Position numbers and translations under genes: made by a program. A stretch of DNA of 64,000 nt from Maribacter sp. (GTDB taxonomy: Bacteria; Bacteroidota; Bacteroidia; Flavobacteriales; Flavobacteriaceae): positions 1 through 64,000 of the forward strand of contig JAHENB010000063.1 of assembly GCA_024643345.1 (NCBI GenBank), read 5' to 3'. The notes under the pieces are model-generated. The model ran no database searches and had not been told where the DNA came from. It saw nothing but the letters and a program-made list of their open reading frames with translations. Shown in pieces: positions 27,106 through 36,282 of the stretch (positions are counted from its first letter, which is position 1; the number at the start of each line of letters is the position of its first letter).

Positions 27106-28743
27106 ATGTCGCTCCAGAATATCGATCCTACCCATACCGAATCTTGGAAGAAACTTCAAAATCATTATCAAGATACCAAGGAGCTGTCGCTAAAGCAGCT
27201 TTTTGAATCGGATCCGAAAAGGGCCGAAAAATTAAGTTTGAACTGGAAGGATTTTTTTCTCGATTATTCCAAAAACAGAATTACCGGGGAAACCATGCCC
27301 TTGTTGATACATTTGGCCAATGAAGCGGGCTTAAGCGATGCCATCCAAAAATACTTCGGTGGGGATATCATCAATCAAACCGAAGGCAGGGCCGTATTGC
27401 ACACTGCGCTTAGGGCTAAAAAAACGGACCATGTTTTGGTCGATGGCGAAAATGTGATACCCGAGGTCTATGAGGTTAGGGCCAAGATCAAGACTTTTAC
27501 GGAAGCCGTTGTTTCCGGTAAAAAAAAGGGCTACAGCGGAAAAGCGTTCACCGATGTGGTAAACATCGGCATCGGCGGATCTGATTTGGGACCTGCCATG
27601 GTGGTGGAGGCCCTCAAGTATTATAAGAACCATTTGAAACTCCATTTTGTCAGTAATGTGGATGGGGATCATGTGCATGAAGTACTCAAGGAACTTAACC
27701 CGGAAACCACCTTGTTCGTGGTGGTCTCAAAAACATTTACGACACAGGAAACATTGACCAATGCCCTTACCATCAAAAAGTGGTTCTTAAAGCATGCTGG
27801 GCAGCAAGAGGTTTCCAAACACTTCGCGGCCGTTTCTACCAATACCGAGAAGATTGCCGAATTTGGGATTGCGCCGGATAATGTATTTCCGATGTGGGAT
27901 TGGGTCGGAGGGCGTTTCTCGCTTTGGAGTGCGGTCGGACTTTCGATATCCCTGGCAGTGGGCTATGAGCATTTCGATGGCCTTTTGAGCGGGGCCAATG
28001 CGATGGACACGCATTTTAAAACGGCTGATTTTAATGAAAATATGCCCGTGCTCTTGGCGCTTCTGAGCATTTGGTACAATAATTTTTATGGGGCGGAAAC
28101 CGAAGCCATCATTCCTTACACCCAATATCTCAACCGGTTTTCGGCCTATTTGCAGCAGGGTATCATGGAAAGTAACGGTAAGAGCGTTGACCGCAATGGC
28201 CATAGGGTCGGATATGAGACCGGCACCATCATTTGGGGCGAACCGGGAACCAATTCTCAGCATGCCTTCTTTCAGTTGATTCACCAAGGAACCAAGTTGA
28301 TACCCGCCGATTTTATCGGGTTCAAAAAATCGCTGCATGGCGATACCGATCACCATAACAAGTTGATGGCGAATTATTTTGCCCAAACCGAAGCCTTGAT
28401 GAACGGAAAGGGAGAGGAGGAGGTTCGTGATGAATTGAACGCAAAAAGCCTACCAGAAAAGGAACTCCAAAGGTTGCTTCCATTCAAGGTTTTCGAGGGC
28501 AACAAACCCACCAACAGTATTCTGATAAACCGGCTTACCCCAGAAAGTTTGGGTGCCTTGATAGCACTTTATGAACATAAGATATTTGTTCAAGGGATCA
28601 TCTGGAATATTTATAGTTATGATCAATGGGGGGTTGAGCTTGGAAAACAACTGGCCAATACTACCTTAAAGGATATCGAGAATTCCGAAATTAGCGATCA
28701 TGACGGTTCTACAATAGGTCTCCTGGAACGTTTCAAAAGCTAA
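27106..28743 (+). CDS. pgi: Glucose-6-phosphate isomerase
   Basis: A 545-residue cytoplasmic enzyme interconverting glucose-6-phosphate and fructose-6-phosphate. The sugar-phosphate motif [15 protein letters not shown], the [13 protein letters not shown] segment, and the PGI signature region [16 protein letters not shown] with [16 protein letters not shown] are intact; length is typical of the long E. coli-type enzyme. It ends the operon that begins with the DUF3108 gene and starts 1 bp after the peptidase stop codon. It supplies fructose-6-phosphate, the substrate of GlmS encoded elsewhere in the window. Confidence 0.97.
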   Translation: MSLQNIDPTHTESWKKLQNHYQDTKELSLKQLFESDPKRAEKLSLNWKDFFLDYSKNRITGETMPLLIHLANEAGLSDAIQKYFGGDIINQTEGRAVLHTALRAKKTDHVLVDGENVIPEVYEVRAKIKTFTEAVVSGKKKGYSGKAFTDVVNIGIGGSDLGPAMVVEALKYYKNHLKLHFVSNVDGDHVHEVLKELNPETTLFVVVSKTFTTQETLTNALTIKKWFLKHAGQQEVSKHFAAVSTNTEKIAEFGIAPDNVFPMWDWVGGRFSLWSAVGLSISLAVGYEHFDGLLSGANAMDTHFKTADFNENMPVLLALLSIWYNNFYGAETEAIIPYTQYLNRFSAYLQQGIMESNGKSVDRNGHRVGYETGTIIWGEPGTNSQHAFFQLIHQGTKLIPADFIGFKKSLHGDTDHHNKLMANYFAQTEALMNGKGEEEVRDELNAKSLPEKELQRLLPFKVFEGNKPTNSILINRLTPESLGALIALYEHKIFVQGIIWNIYSYDQWGVELGKQLANTTLKDIENSEISDHDGSTIGLLERFKS

Positions 28744-28936
28744 AATAAAACCCTCGCCCCCTTTTTGAACAGGGAACAAAGGCCCTATGATTGAAGGGCC
28801 ATCCAATCGGAATAGACCACCGGATTGTTTAAGGGTTTGACGGTCCAACACTGGTTTTGGAGGCTGGAAGGCACGGTAAATTCTAAAATTTATTATGCAG
28901 AAAAATCATTACATTTAAAAACTAAAATCATTGCTT

Positions 28937-29377
28937 ATGTACGCAGCTTTACAAATGGTACACTCCTTTTTGGCCTATATTGTTTTGGCAGTCCTTTTTT
29001 TGGCCGTTGCCAATGCCATAGTTGGGCTAATGGGCAACAAAGTCTTCAATCTTCAAAAAGATTTTCGCTTAAGTCTTTTTGCCCTTATTCTGGCCCACAC
29101 CCAATTGCTGGTTGGCGTTATTTTATTCCTGGTTTCCCAAAATGGATTAAAGGCAATCCAAACTTTGGGGATGAGCGGTTTAAATGCACCTTCCAGGCTT
29201 CTGGCAGTGGAACACCCCTTTATCAATATCGTCGCACTTATATTGATTACTATTGGTTGGTCGCGCCATAAAAAATTCATGGAGGGGAACAAAAAATTTA
29301 GAAGCATCGCTATTTTTTATGGACTGGGCCTTGTGCTCATTTTGAGCAGAATCCCTTGGAACCAATGGTTGGGGTAG
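28937..29377 (+). CDS. Four-helix membrane protein with conserved-looking histidines
   Basis: A 146-residue protein; the ATG at 28937 is preferred over a TTG two codons upstream. Four hydrophobic helices are evident (about 8-31, 44-67, 93-108, 122-139). His9, His54 and His93 lie at or in helices 1, 2 and 3, the arrangement of small di-heme or copper membrane proteins, and relatives in Bacteroidota are, as I recall, often named cytochrome-like. Heme binding is inference. It stands between pgi and the DUF1080 gene, with 193 bp upstream; GGCCCT/AGGGCC forms a small hairpin within that spacer but no T tract follows. Confidence 0.75.
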   Translation: MYAALQMVHSFLAYIVLAVLFLAVANAIVGLMGNKVFNLQKDFRLSLFALILAHTQLLVGVILFLVSQNGLKAIQTLGMSGLNAPSRLLAVEHPFINIVALILITIGWSRHKKFMEGNKKFRSIAIFYGLGLVLILSRIPWNQWLG

Positions 29378-29437
29378 CCCTATGAAATACGATCGCCCGA
29401 AAAAAGTAGAAATATTAAATTTAAATATCAGAACCTG

Positions 29438-30028
29438 ATGAAAAGCTTGATTATCGTTGTATTAGCCCTTGTCGCAATGCCCATTTTGGCACAGGAAAAG
29501 TCATTATTTAACGGGGAAAATCTATCGGGATGGACCATTCACGGCACTGAAAAGTGGTATGTTGAAGACGGTCTATTGGTTTGTGAGAGTGGCCCTGACC
29601 AACAATATGGTTATTTGACCACGGATGATTTCTATAAAAATTTTGAACTGACACTCGATTTCAAACAGGAGGCCGATGGCAACAGTGGCGTCTTCATACG
29701 TTCAACGGTAGAAGGCACCAAAGTTAGTGGTTGGCAGGTCGAAGTGGCACCTCCCGGGCACGATACAGGGGGTGTTTATGAATCCTATGGAAGGGGTTGG
29801 CTCATCAAGCCCGATCCGGAAAAAGATAGCGCCCTTAAAGTTGGGGAATGGAATACGATGAAGATACGGGTCGATGGCGATACCATTACCTCATGGCTCA
29901 ACGGTACTGAAATGATTACCCTGACCGATGAAAAAATCGGTGCGGGCGAGGGTTCGATAGCCCTTCAGATACATGATGGCGGCGGGATCAAGGTAAAATG
30001 GCGCAACATCATGATCAAAGATCTGTAG
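29438..30028 (+). CDS. DUF1080 (3-keto-disaccharide hydrolase-like) secreted protein
   Basis: A 196-residue exported protein (signal MKSLIIVVLALVAMPILAQ) consisting of one DUF1080 domain, a concanavalin-like beta-sandwich. It opens with SLFNGENLSGW, has the central EADGNSGVFIRS and GWQVEV segments, and closes with IALQIHDGGGIKVKWRNI, all typical. DUF1080 proteins bind or process carbohydrates, and some act as 3-keto-glucoside hydrolases; the substrate here is unknown and no sugar-utilisation genes are adjacent. Convergent with the nuclease gene, 42 bp away. Confidence 0.92.
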   Translation: MKSLIIVVLALVAMPILAQEKSLFNGENLSGWTIHGTEKWYVEDGLLVCESGPDQQYGYLTTDDFYKNFELTLDFKQEADGNSGVFIRSTVEGTKVSGWQVEVAPPGHDTGGVYESYGRGWLIKPDPEKDSALKVGEWNTMKIRVDGDTITSWLNGTEMITLTDEKIGAGEGSIALQIHDGGGIKVKWRNIMIKDL

Positions 30029-30070
30029 GAAACCAAAGCCCCTGTTTTCGTTTCAACTTAAAATGTCCAA

Positions 30071-31105
30071 CTATTTTTCTTTGAGGAAATAGGCGTACAC
30101 CGGAAAGTGATCGCTATATCCGCCGGTATAATTACCTCCAGCATACGTGCGAAAGGGATAGCCCCGGTATTGTCCTTTATGTGTGACCAAATAAGGGGCT
30201 TTGAATACCCCGGCCTTCCAAAATCGTAGTTTTCCCCTTTCTGTTTTGATTAAATTGCAGGTAAAGAAGATTTGGTCGAACAAGTTCCATTTATCACGAT
30301 AGGCCAATGATCCAATGCCCTTGTGAAATAGTTTTTCCATTGGGTTAAATAGGTCTCCTGCAACCAAATCCTTAGGGTTGCCCTTTGTCTTCAAAACCAT
30401 TTTTAAGCTATCATCGATAGGGTCGTCGTTCAGGTCCCCCATACCTATGATTTTGGCTCCCACTTCCAAACGCTGGATAGAATCTATGATTTGCCGGCTT
30501 AACCTGGCGGCCGCGATGCGGTTGGGCTTGCTCAACGATTCCCCCCCGCTTCTCGATGGCCAATGGTTGATGATGAGATGAACCGGTTCATCACCCAATA
30601 AACCACTGACGACCAACTGATCTCGGGTGTAATTTCGTTCTTCGTCCAAACCGATCAATAATAACCTCCTACTGGAAAACGCTGTGGGCAAAAAAGAGTC
30701 CTTCTTATAGATAAGCGCTACATCAATGCCCCGTTCATCCGGGGAATCGAAATGGATAATACCATAGTTCTTGTCCTTTAAATGCTCATGGCCAATCAAA
30801 TCTTCAATGACCTGTTTGTTTTCGACTTCGCACAGTCCTATAAGATCGGGCGACGAACCGGTAACTTCCTTACCGATATTGGCAAGCACCATGGCGATAT
30901 GCCCTACTTTATTTTGGTAACGTTCCCTGGTCCAGCGATCTTTGCCTTCCGGCGTCCTGTCATCGTCATAGGTCAGTGTATCATTTTCAATATCAAAAAG
31001 GTTTTCCACATTATAAAAAGCAACACTGCGAACAACATAACGTTGTTGTGACCGCGCCCAACTTAAAGACAGGCATAAGATGAAAATGACTATTGGGTTC
31101 CACAT
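30071..31105 (-). CDS. Secreted endonuclease/exonuclease/phosphatase (EEP) nuclease
   Basis: A 344-residue exported EEP-fold enzyme. The ATG at 31105 opens a signal peptide (MWNPIVIFILCLSLSWARSQ); the frame extends 21 codons upstream but without a signal at the start. All active-site elements are present: YNVENLF (Asn32), CEVEN (Glu93/95), NHWPSRSGG (His180), GDLNDDP (Asp223, Asn225) and YSDHFP (Asp332, His333). The WPSRSGG and GDLND forms are those of secreted nucleases of the ExeM/NucH type rather than of lipid phosphatases. It is divergent from a TonB receptor and an OB/lamin-tail lipoprotein, which suggests that it acts on extracellular or periplasmic nucleic acid. Confidence 0.87.
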   Translation of the reverse strand: MWNPIVIFILCLSLSWARSQQRYVVRSVAFYNVENLFDIENDTLTYDDDRTPEGKDRWTRERYQNKVGHIAMVLANIGKEVTGSSPDLIGLCEVENKQVIEDLIGHEHLKDKNYGIIHFDSPDERGIDVALIYKKDSFLPTAFSSRRLLLIGLDEERNYTRDQLVVSGLLGDEPVHLIINHWPSRSGGESLSKPNRIAAARLSRQIIDSIQRLEVGAKIIGMGDLNDDPIDDSLKMVLKTKGNPKDLVAGDLFNPMEKLFHKGIGSLAYRDKWNLFDQIFFTCNLIKTERGKLRFWKAGVFKAPYLVTHKGQYRGYPFRTYAGGNYTGGYSDHFPVYAYFLKEK

Positions 31106-31301
31106 TAAATATAGAGCTTTTTGGTCCTTGGTTTTCGAATAGTGGAAAGTTATCACAGGATCCTGCATGTCTCCTGCAGCGTCTGAATTTATTTTTGGAT
31201 GAATTCCGATTGAAAAAGCAGTTGGATATTAAAAACAGTGGTAAATCCGTTTTTGGGAGGCACTCATTTTAAAGAATCGCCTTCCACCAATCTCTTCAAT
31301 A

Positions 31302-34046
31302 ATGAAAAAGACCGGAGCGATGGAATTTTTATTAATGGTATATGCGATTCTTTTGATGGGTTTTTCCCTCAAAGCACAACAGTTGACCAAAGTTGTTGGG
31401 CGCGTTTTCGATCTTCAGTCGAAGCGAGTGATCGAAAACGGTATGGTCATGTTGGAAGGCACCTCGATTTCACAAATCCTTTCGGGCGGGGGGAAGTTTC
31501 AATTGTCCACCTCGATCCATGGGGCCTCGATATTGCTCATTTCCGTTCCTCAATTCAAAATCATGCGTCTTCCCATTCAACTGGAAGGTGGTACCATCGA
31601 TCTTGGCACCCTGTATCTTGATCGGGATATTACCCTGGAGAAAACGGATAATTTGATAAGTCTAACGGATACTGAACTTTTTGATGATGAGGGATCCGCT
31701 GTATCTTCAGGTCTTCTGCAGGCTTCCCGAGACCTCTTTTTGAACAGGGCCGCTTTCGACTTCGGACAGGCCTTTTTTAGGGTTAGGGGATACGATGCCC
31801 AATATGGTAAGGTATCCATCAATGGGATACCGATGAACCGGCCCATCGATGGCAGGCCCCAATGGAACCATTGGGGCGGACTCAATGATGTGACCCGGAA
31901 CCAACAATTCACGAATGGATTGGAAGCTTCAGATTTTACCTTTGGAGGGATTTTGGGCACGACAAATATCGATATCCGGCCTTCTGTCTTAAGGCCCGGT
32001 ATTAGGATTTCCTCCTCTGCTTCCAATAGAACCTATTTGGGCAGAATGATGGCCACCTATAATTCCGGAATCAAAAAGAATGGTTTGGGGGTTCTGTTCT
32101 CCGCGTCAAGGCGCTGGGCCAAAGAAGGCCATATCAATGGTACCCTGTACGATGCCTTTTCGTTTATAGGGGCCATGGAATTTCAACCCGATAAAAGAAA
32201 CAGTATTGAGTTCTTGGCAATATTAGCCTCTAACAGGCGTGGGCGTTCCGGGGCAATAACCGAAGAAGTTTTCAAATTGGCGGGGAAAAGGTACAACCCC
32301 TATTGGGGCTACCAAAATGGGGAGATACGGAATTCAAGGGAGCGTAAAATTGTTGAACCCCTGTTGATGGTTAACTACAAATACACCTCGGGAAAGTTTT
32401 ACTTAAACAGTGGCGTGGCTTATCAATTCGGATCCGAGATGAGAAGTCGTCTGGGCTATTATAATGCCCCGAATCCAGATCCCTCATATTATAGGTACAT
32501 GCCTAGTTTCTATCTCAATAGTCCAATTGGGGCTAATTTCCTAAGTGCGAATACGGCGGCAGAGGGTTTCAGGCAAAATCCCCAATTGAATTGGACCTCG
32601 TTGTATACCGCCAATCAAAAGGAAACCGCCTACGTATTTTATAATGATGTGAGCAAAAACCGAAGGTTCTCGGTGAATACCATCGGAAATTATTTCGCCG
32701 ATAATGGGTTTCAGCTCGATTTCGGTTTGGGATACGACCGCTTCATATTCGACATGTATGCTAGAATTATCGATTTATTCGGGGCTGATTCACATTTGGA
32801 TATCGATCCATTTTCCAATACCCGTAACGACCTGAATACCGATGGATTGGTCAATGAGGGATCGATCTTCAATTACCGCTATAAAATCGATGCCACACAA
32901 TATGATGCCTTCCTTCAAATGCGTTGGAACCATAAAAGGTGGGCCGGATTTCTCGCTGGGCGTTATGCAATGCAAAATTATCAGCGGGAAGGTCTTTTCC
33001 AAAATGAACGTTTTTTGGAAAATTCCATTGGAAAGAGCAGGCCGATCTCCTTTAACGATTATGGTTTTAAAGCCGGCCTTAGTATTCAAGCCAGCGGGAG
33101 ACACCGTATTGCCGCCCATGTGGCCCATATCATCCAAGCGCCGGTTTTACAGAACATATTCATCAATCCCAGAGAGAATAATCAAGTGGTGCCCGAACCC
33201 AAGAGCGAAAAAATTTCGACCGTAGATTTAAACTATTTTCTTAGACTGCCCAAAATCAATGGGCGGGCTACGGGCTTTTATACCCGTTTTCAAAACATGA
33301 CCGATATCAATTTCTTTTTTGTTGACTCGGGGGTGGGCTCCGATTTTGTCCAAGAGGTGTTAACCGATTTGGACAAACTTCATCTGGGTATTGAGTTGGG
33401 TCTCGAATACCAGCTATCAACCACAGTGAAACTATCCCTAGTGGGGGCCGTGGGAAAATATCTTTATGCCAGCGATCCCAACATAACCATTAATTTTGAT
33501 ACCGCTGGCGCTACGGAGGATTTAATAGACCCGGGAGGGAATATAGATCTTGGTGTGGCCAAGCTCAAAGACTATAAATTATCGCAAGGCCCGCAACAAG
33601 CCTTTGCGCTGGGATGGGAATATCGTGACCCTAAATACTGGTGGGTGGGCGGTACGGCCAATTATTTGGCCAACAACTATCCAGGTATTTCAGCAATTAC
33701 CAGAACACAAAGTTTTTTGTTGGACCCAGAAACCGGTCAACCCTTTCCGAATGCCACTGAGGCGGACGTTCGCAATTTGCTTGCACAAAAGTCACTGGAC
33801 AATTTTTACCTCTTGAATCTGGTAGGGGGAAAGTCGTGGTTGAAAAATGGGAAATACATCAGTCTATTCATTAGCGTGAACAACCTTTTCGATACGGTTT
33901 TCAGAACCGGTGGTTATGAACAGAGCAGAAATGGAAATTTTGGGCAATTGAGCCAGGATAATTTAAGCGGTAGTCCCTCATTTGCCCCAAAGTACTGGTA
34001 TGGTTATGGGCGCACCTATTTTTTGAACCTGGCATTAAGTTTTTGA
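31302..34046 (+). CDS. TonB-dependent receptor of the nuclease/lamin-tail locus
   Basis: A 914-residue outer-membrane receptor. Signal peptide (about 1-25, ending SLKA); a carboxypeptidase-like beta domain (about 28-105, KVVGRVFDLQSKRVIENGMVML); plug with FRVRGYDAQYGKVSINGIPMN and GGILGTTNIDIR; then a large barrel ending in YFLNLALSF with terminal Phe. The plug lacks the VYGSDAMGG-type signature of siderophore and heme receptors and resembles receptors that pair with a dedicated surface lipoprotein. The lipoprotein gene follows after 50 bp, and a secreted nuclease is divergent, so the ligand may be nucleic acid or its fragments. That is inference from context. Confidence 0.88.
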   Translation: MKKTGAMEFLLMVYAILLMGFSLKAQQLTKVVGRVFDLQSKRVIENGMVMLEGTSISQILSGGGKFQLSTSIHGASILLISVPQFKIMRLPIQLEGGTIDLGTLYLDRDITLEKTDNLISLTDTELFDDEGSAVSSGLLQASRDLFLNRAAFDFGQAFFRVRGYDAQYGKVSINGIPMNRPIDGRPQWNHWGGLNDVTRNQQFTNGLEASDFTFGGILGTTNIDIRPSVLRPGIRISSSASNRTYLGRMMATYNSGIKKNGLGVLFSASRRWAKEGHINGTLYDAFSFIGAMEFQPDKRNSIEFLAILASNRRGRSGAITEEVFKLAGKRYNPYWGYQNGEIRNSRERKIVEPLLMVNYKYTSGKFYLNSGVAYQFGSEMRSRLGYYNAPNPDPSYYRYMPSFYLNSPIGANFLSANTAAEGFRQNPQLNWTSLYTANQKETAYVFYNDVSKNRRFSVNTIGNYFADNGFQLDFGLGYDRFIFDMYARIIDLFGADSHLDIDPFSNTRNDLNTDGLVNEGSIFNYRYKIDATQYDAFLQMRWNHKRWAGFLAGRYAMQNYQREGLFQNERFLENSIGKSRPISFNDYGFKAGLSIQASGRHRIAAHVAHIIQAPVLQNIFINPRENNQVVPEPKSEKISTVDLNYFLRLPKINGRATGFYTRFQNMTDINFFFVDSGVGSDFVQEVLTDLDKLHLGIELGLEYQLSTTVKLSLVGAVGKYLYASDPNITINFDTAGATEDLIDPGGNIDLGVAKLKDYKLSQGPQQAFALGWEYRDPKYWWVGGTANYLANNYPGISAITRTQSFLLDPETGQPFPNATEADVRNLLAQKSLDNFYLLNLVGGKSWLKNGKYISLFISVNNLFDTVFRTGGYEQSRNGNFGQLSQDNLSGSPSFAPKYWYGYGRTYFLNLALSF

Positions 34047-34096
34047 ATTTGATTTTTGACCGAAGCTAATCGGAACATATTTAAGAAGGTATTGGC

Positions 34097-35470
34097 ATGA
34101 TAATGAAAAAGGTATCCTTGGTTAAAGTACTGTTCTTTCTCTTACTAATATGCCTATTGGGATGTGTAAAGGACCGTCAGTTTGAAACGCCGGACCTCGG
34201 TTGTATATCGGATACGGTGGCAAATGCCACATTTGGGGAAGTCAAGAATTTGTACAGGGGCGAAACCGTTCAAATACAAAACGATATGGTTATTGAAGGA
34301 TATGTTGTTTCTTCCGACAAAGCGGGCAATTTCTTTAATGTGATCCATATTCAGGATTTGCCCATAGCGCCTTCCGAGGGTCTTCAAATCGAAATTGAAC
34401 TGCGCGATTCACATTTGTGGTATCCGGCGGGCAGTAAAATAGTAATCAAATTAAAAGGACTCTATTTAGGGAAAAGCAAAGGCAACTTCAAACTAGGGGG
34501 CACCTTTAATTCCTTTGGAAACCTTTCTGTTGGGCGTTTGCCTTTTTTCGTTTTGGATGAACATTTGGCATTGGCATGCGATCAAAGTTCAATTTTGGTA
34601 CCCCGACAGATTACCATAGACAGCCTAAATGAATCATTCTTAAATACCTTGGTGGTCATAGAGGATGTTGAAGTGATCAAAGAGGAATTGGGATTGCCGT
34701 TTGCCGTGGAAAAAGAGGAGACCCTGCGCAGATTGGCCGATTGCAAAGATCAAGAAATGGCACTTTTGAACAGTGGATATGCCGACTTTCAGCCAAGGAT
34801 TTTGCCCGATGGAAAGGGGCGCATTACCGGGCTGCTCCTAAAAGAAAATGGCACCTATTATTTGGTAATACGTGATTTGAACGATATCGATTTTGCTGAA
34901 GGGCGTTGTGAAGATGTGGTCGATGAATTTACCTCGTCCCAGATTTTTATTTCCGAATTGGCAGACCCGAACAATAATGTCGATGCCCGTTTTGTGGAAC
35001 TGTACAATGCGGACACCACTGCATTAAGTCTCAAAGGTTGGTCCCTTACCCGCTATACCAATGAAAACACGGAAGCGAGTTCCGCGATCGATCTTTCGGG
35101 GTTTACTATAGGTCCGGCTGCTGCGCTTGTTATATCGCCCAATGCAACCGGTTTTGAAATGGTTTATGGTTTTGGGCCCGATATCACTGTGGGTACCAAT
35201 TCCGCTGCCGATTCCAATGGGGACGATAATCTAGAATTGGTGGATCCTTTCGGGAAGACCATCGATATATTTGGGGTCATTGGTGAGGATGGCAGTGGTA
35301 CCGAACATGAATTCGAAGATGGCAGGGCCATCAGAAATCCTGAAATACAAAAGGCGAATCCCTCTTTCAATTTTTCGGAATGGACTATTTATAACGATAC
35401 CGGTGCTGCGGGAACCATCAACAGGCCCCAAAATGCCCCTGAGGACTTTACACCGGGGTTTAGGGATTAA
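34097..35470 (+). CDS. Surface lipoprotein with DUF5689 (OB-like) and lamin-tail domains
   Basis: A 457-residue lipoprotein (MIMKKVSLVKVLFFLLLICLLGC split by Cys23 lipobox LLGC). AGAAGG lies 7 nt before the first ATG. Residues about 35-280 match DUF5689, with the OB-like strand pattern IEGYVVSSDKAGNFFNVIHIQD and GRITGLLLKENGTYYLVIRD; residues about 285-405 form a lamin-tail domain (FISELADPN, DARFVELYNADTTALSLKGWSL, DNLELVDPFGKTIDIFG). Both domain types accompany secreted nucleases in marine bacteria and are thought to bind nucleic acid or the cell surface. It should sit on the cell surface as partner of the TonB receptor encoded just upstream, in the manner of a SusC/SusD pair. Confidence 0.87.
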   Translation: MIMKKVSLVKVLFFLLLICLLGCVKDRQFETPDLGCISDTVANATFGEVKNLYRGETVQIQNDMVIEGYVVSSDKAGNFFNVIHIQDLPIAPSEGLQIEIELRDSHLWYPAGSKIVIKLKGLYLGKSKGNFKLGGTFNSFGNLSVGRLPFFVLDEHLALACDQSSILVPRQITIDSLNESFLNTLVVIEDVEVIKEELGLPFAVEKEETLRRLADCKDQEMALLNSGYADFQPRILPDGKGRITGLLLKENGTYYLVIRDLNDIDFAEGRCEDVVDEFTSSQIFISELADPNNNVDARFVELYNADTTALSLKGWSLTRYTNENTEASSAIDLSGFTIGPAAALVISPNATGFEMVYGFGPDITVGTNSAADSNGDDNLELVDPFGKTIDIFGVIGEDGSGTEHEFEDGRAIRNPEIQKANPSFNFSEWTIYNDTGAAGTINRPQNAPEDFTPGFRD

Positions 35471-35777
35471 TACAAACCAATTTTAAAAATTATGAGGCGG
35501 TTCCTGCATGGACTTTTTGTTGGCAAAATTATTTTTCCGCAACGGTAAGTCTGGTGTCGACGTCGTACGAACCAAACAAAAAAACAGAATTGGTAAAAGT
35601 TTCAATATTTTCATTTCATTAGATTTTTAATTAAGGTGAAATAAATGCATATTCTATTGTAGATTAGCATGTTAAAATTGATTGCCATGATAGGTCTCAA
35701 TTCAATTTCTGCCCATATGATAACCGCTGCCAAAAAGCGCGATCCCGTAATGACCTTTTTTTTATACTTTTAGTTGT
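35471..35777. other. Spacer before the ankyrin gene, with a doubtful minus-strand micro-ORF
   Basis: No gene is supported in these 307 bp. On the minus strand 35483-35614 reads as 43 codons beginning with a signal-peptide-like stretch (MKILKLLPILFFCLV), but the remainder is not protein-like, and shifting frame after the T run gives a different short tail (FGSYDVDTRLTVAEK). It could be the remnant of a small secreted protein. I see no repeat or strong terminator. Confidence 0.3.
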
Positions 35778-36260
35778 ATGGAACAGTTAGAATCTTTTAT
35801 GAATGCCATTCGAAGTGGCAATATTGGGGTGGTTCGTGATATGTTGGACGAACATCCGTCTTTGGTGAATGCGTCCGATCAACGTGGCGCATCGCCATTG
35901 ATACTAGCCACTTACTATGATCAGGGAGCGGTGGTCAATCTTTTATTGGATAGAGGGGCGGAGGTAAATGCAACGGACGGTTCAGGGAACACGGCCTTAA
36001 TGGGTGTATGTTTCAAAGGGTATGTTTCGCTTGCCAAAACTTTGATCAAGAGGGGGGCGGATGTCAACCATCGAAATGCTATGGGCGCTACCTGTTTGAT
36101 CTATGCCGCCATGTTCAACCGGGTGGAAATCGCCAAATTGTTAATGGCACATGGTGCCGATAAGTCGGTCAAGGATGCAAAGGACCATACGGCAAGGGAC
36201 CATGCCCAAATGCAGGGGCTGACCGAATTGATCGATTTTTTGGAAAAGGATAACCATTAA
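35778..36260 (+). CDS. Ankyrin-repeat protein
   Basis: A 160-residue protein made almost wholly of four ankyrin repeats (units near residues 4-35, 37-69, 70-102, 103-136), with the usual GxTxLxxAxxxxxxxxVxxLLxxGAD spacing visible in RGASPLILATYYDQGAVVNLLLDRGAEVN-like units (positions 37-66). There is no signal peptide, so it is probably a cytoplasmic protein-interaction module. It precedes the amidase-like gene by 22 bp in the same direction. No partner can be named. Confidence 0.9.
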   Translation: MEQLESFMNAIRSGNIGVVRDMLDEHPSLVNASDQRGASPLILATYYDQGAVVNLLLDRGAEVNATDGSGNTALMGVCFKGYVSLAKTLIKRGADVNHRNAMGATCLIYAAMFNRVEIAKLLMAHGADKSVKDAKDHTARDHAQMQGLTELIDFLEKDNH

Positions 36261-36282
36261 AAAACATTGATATAGAGAACCC

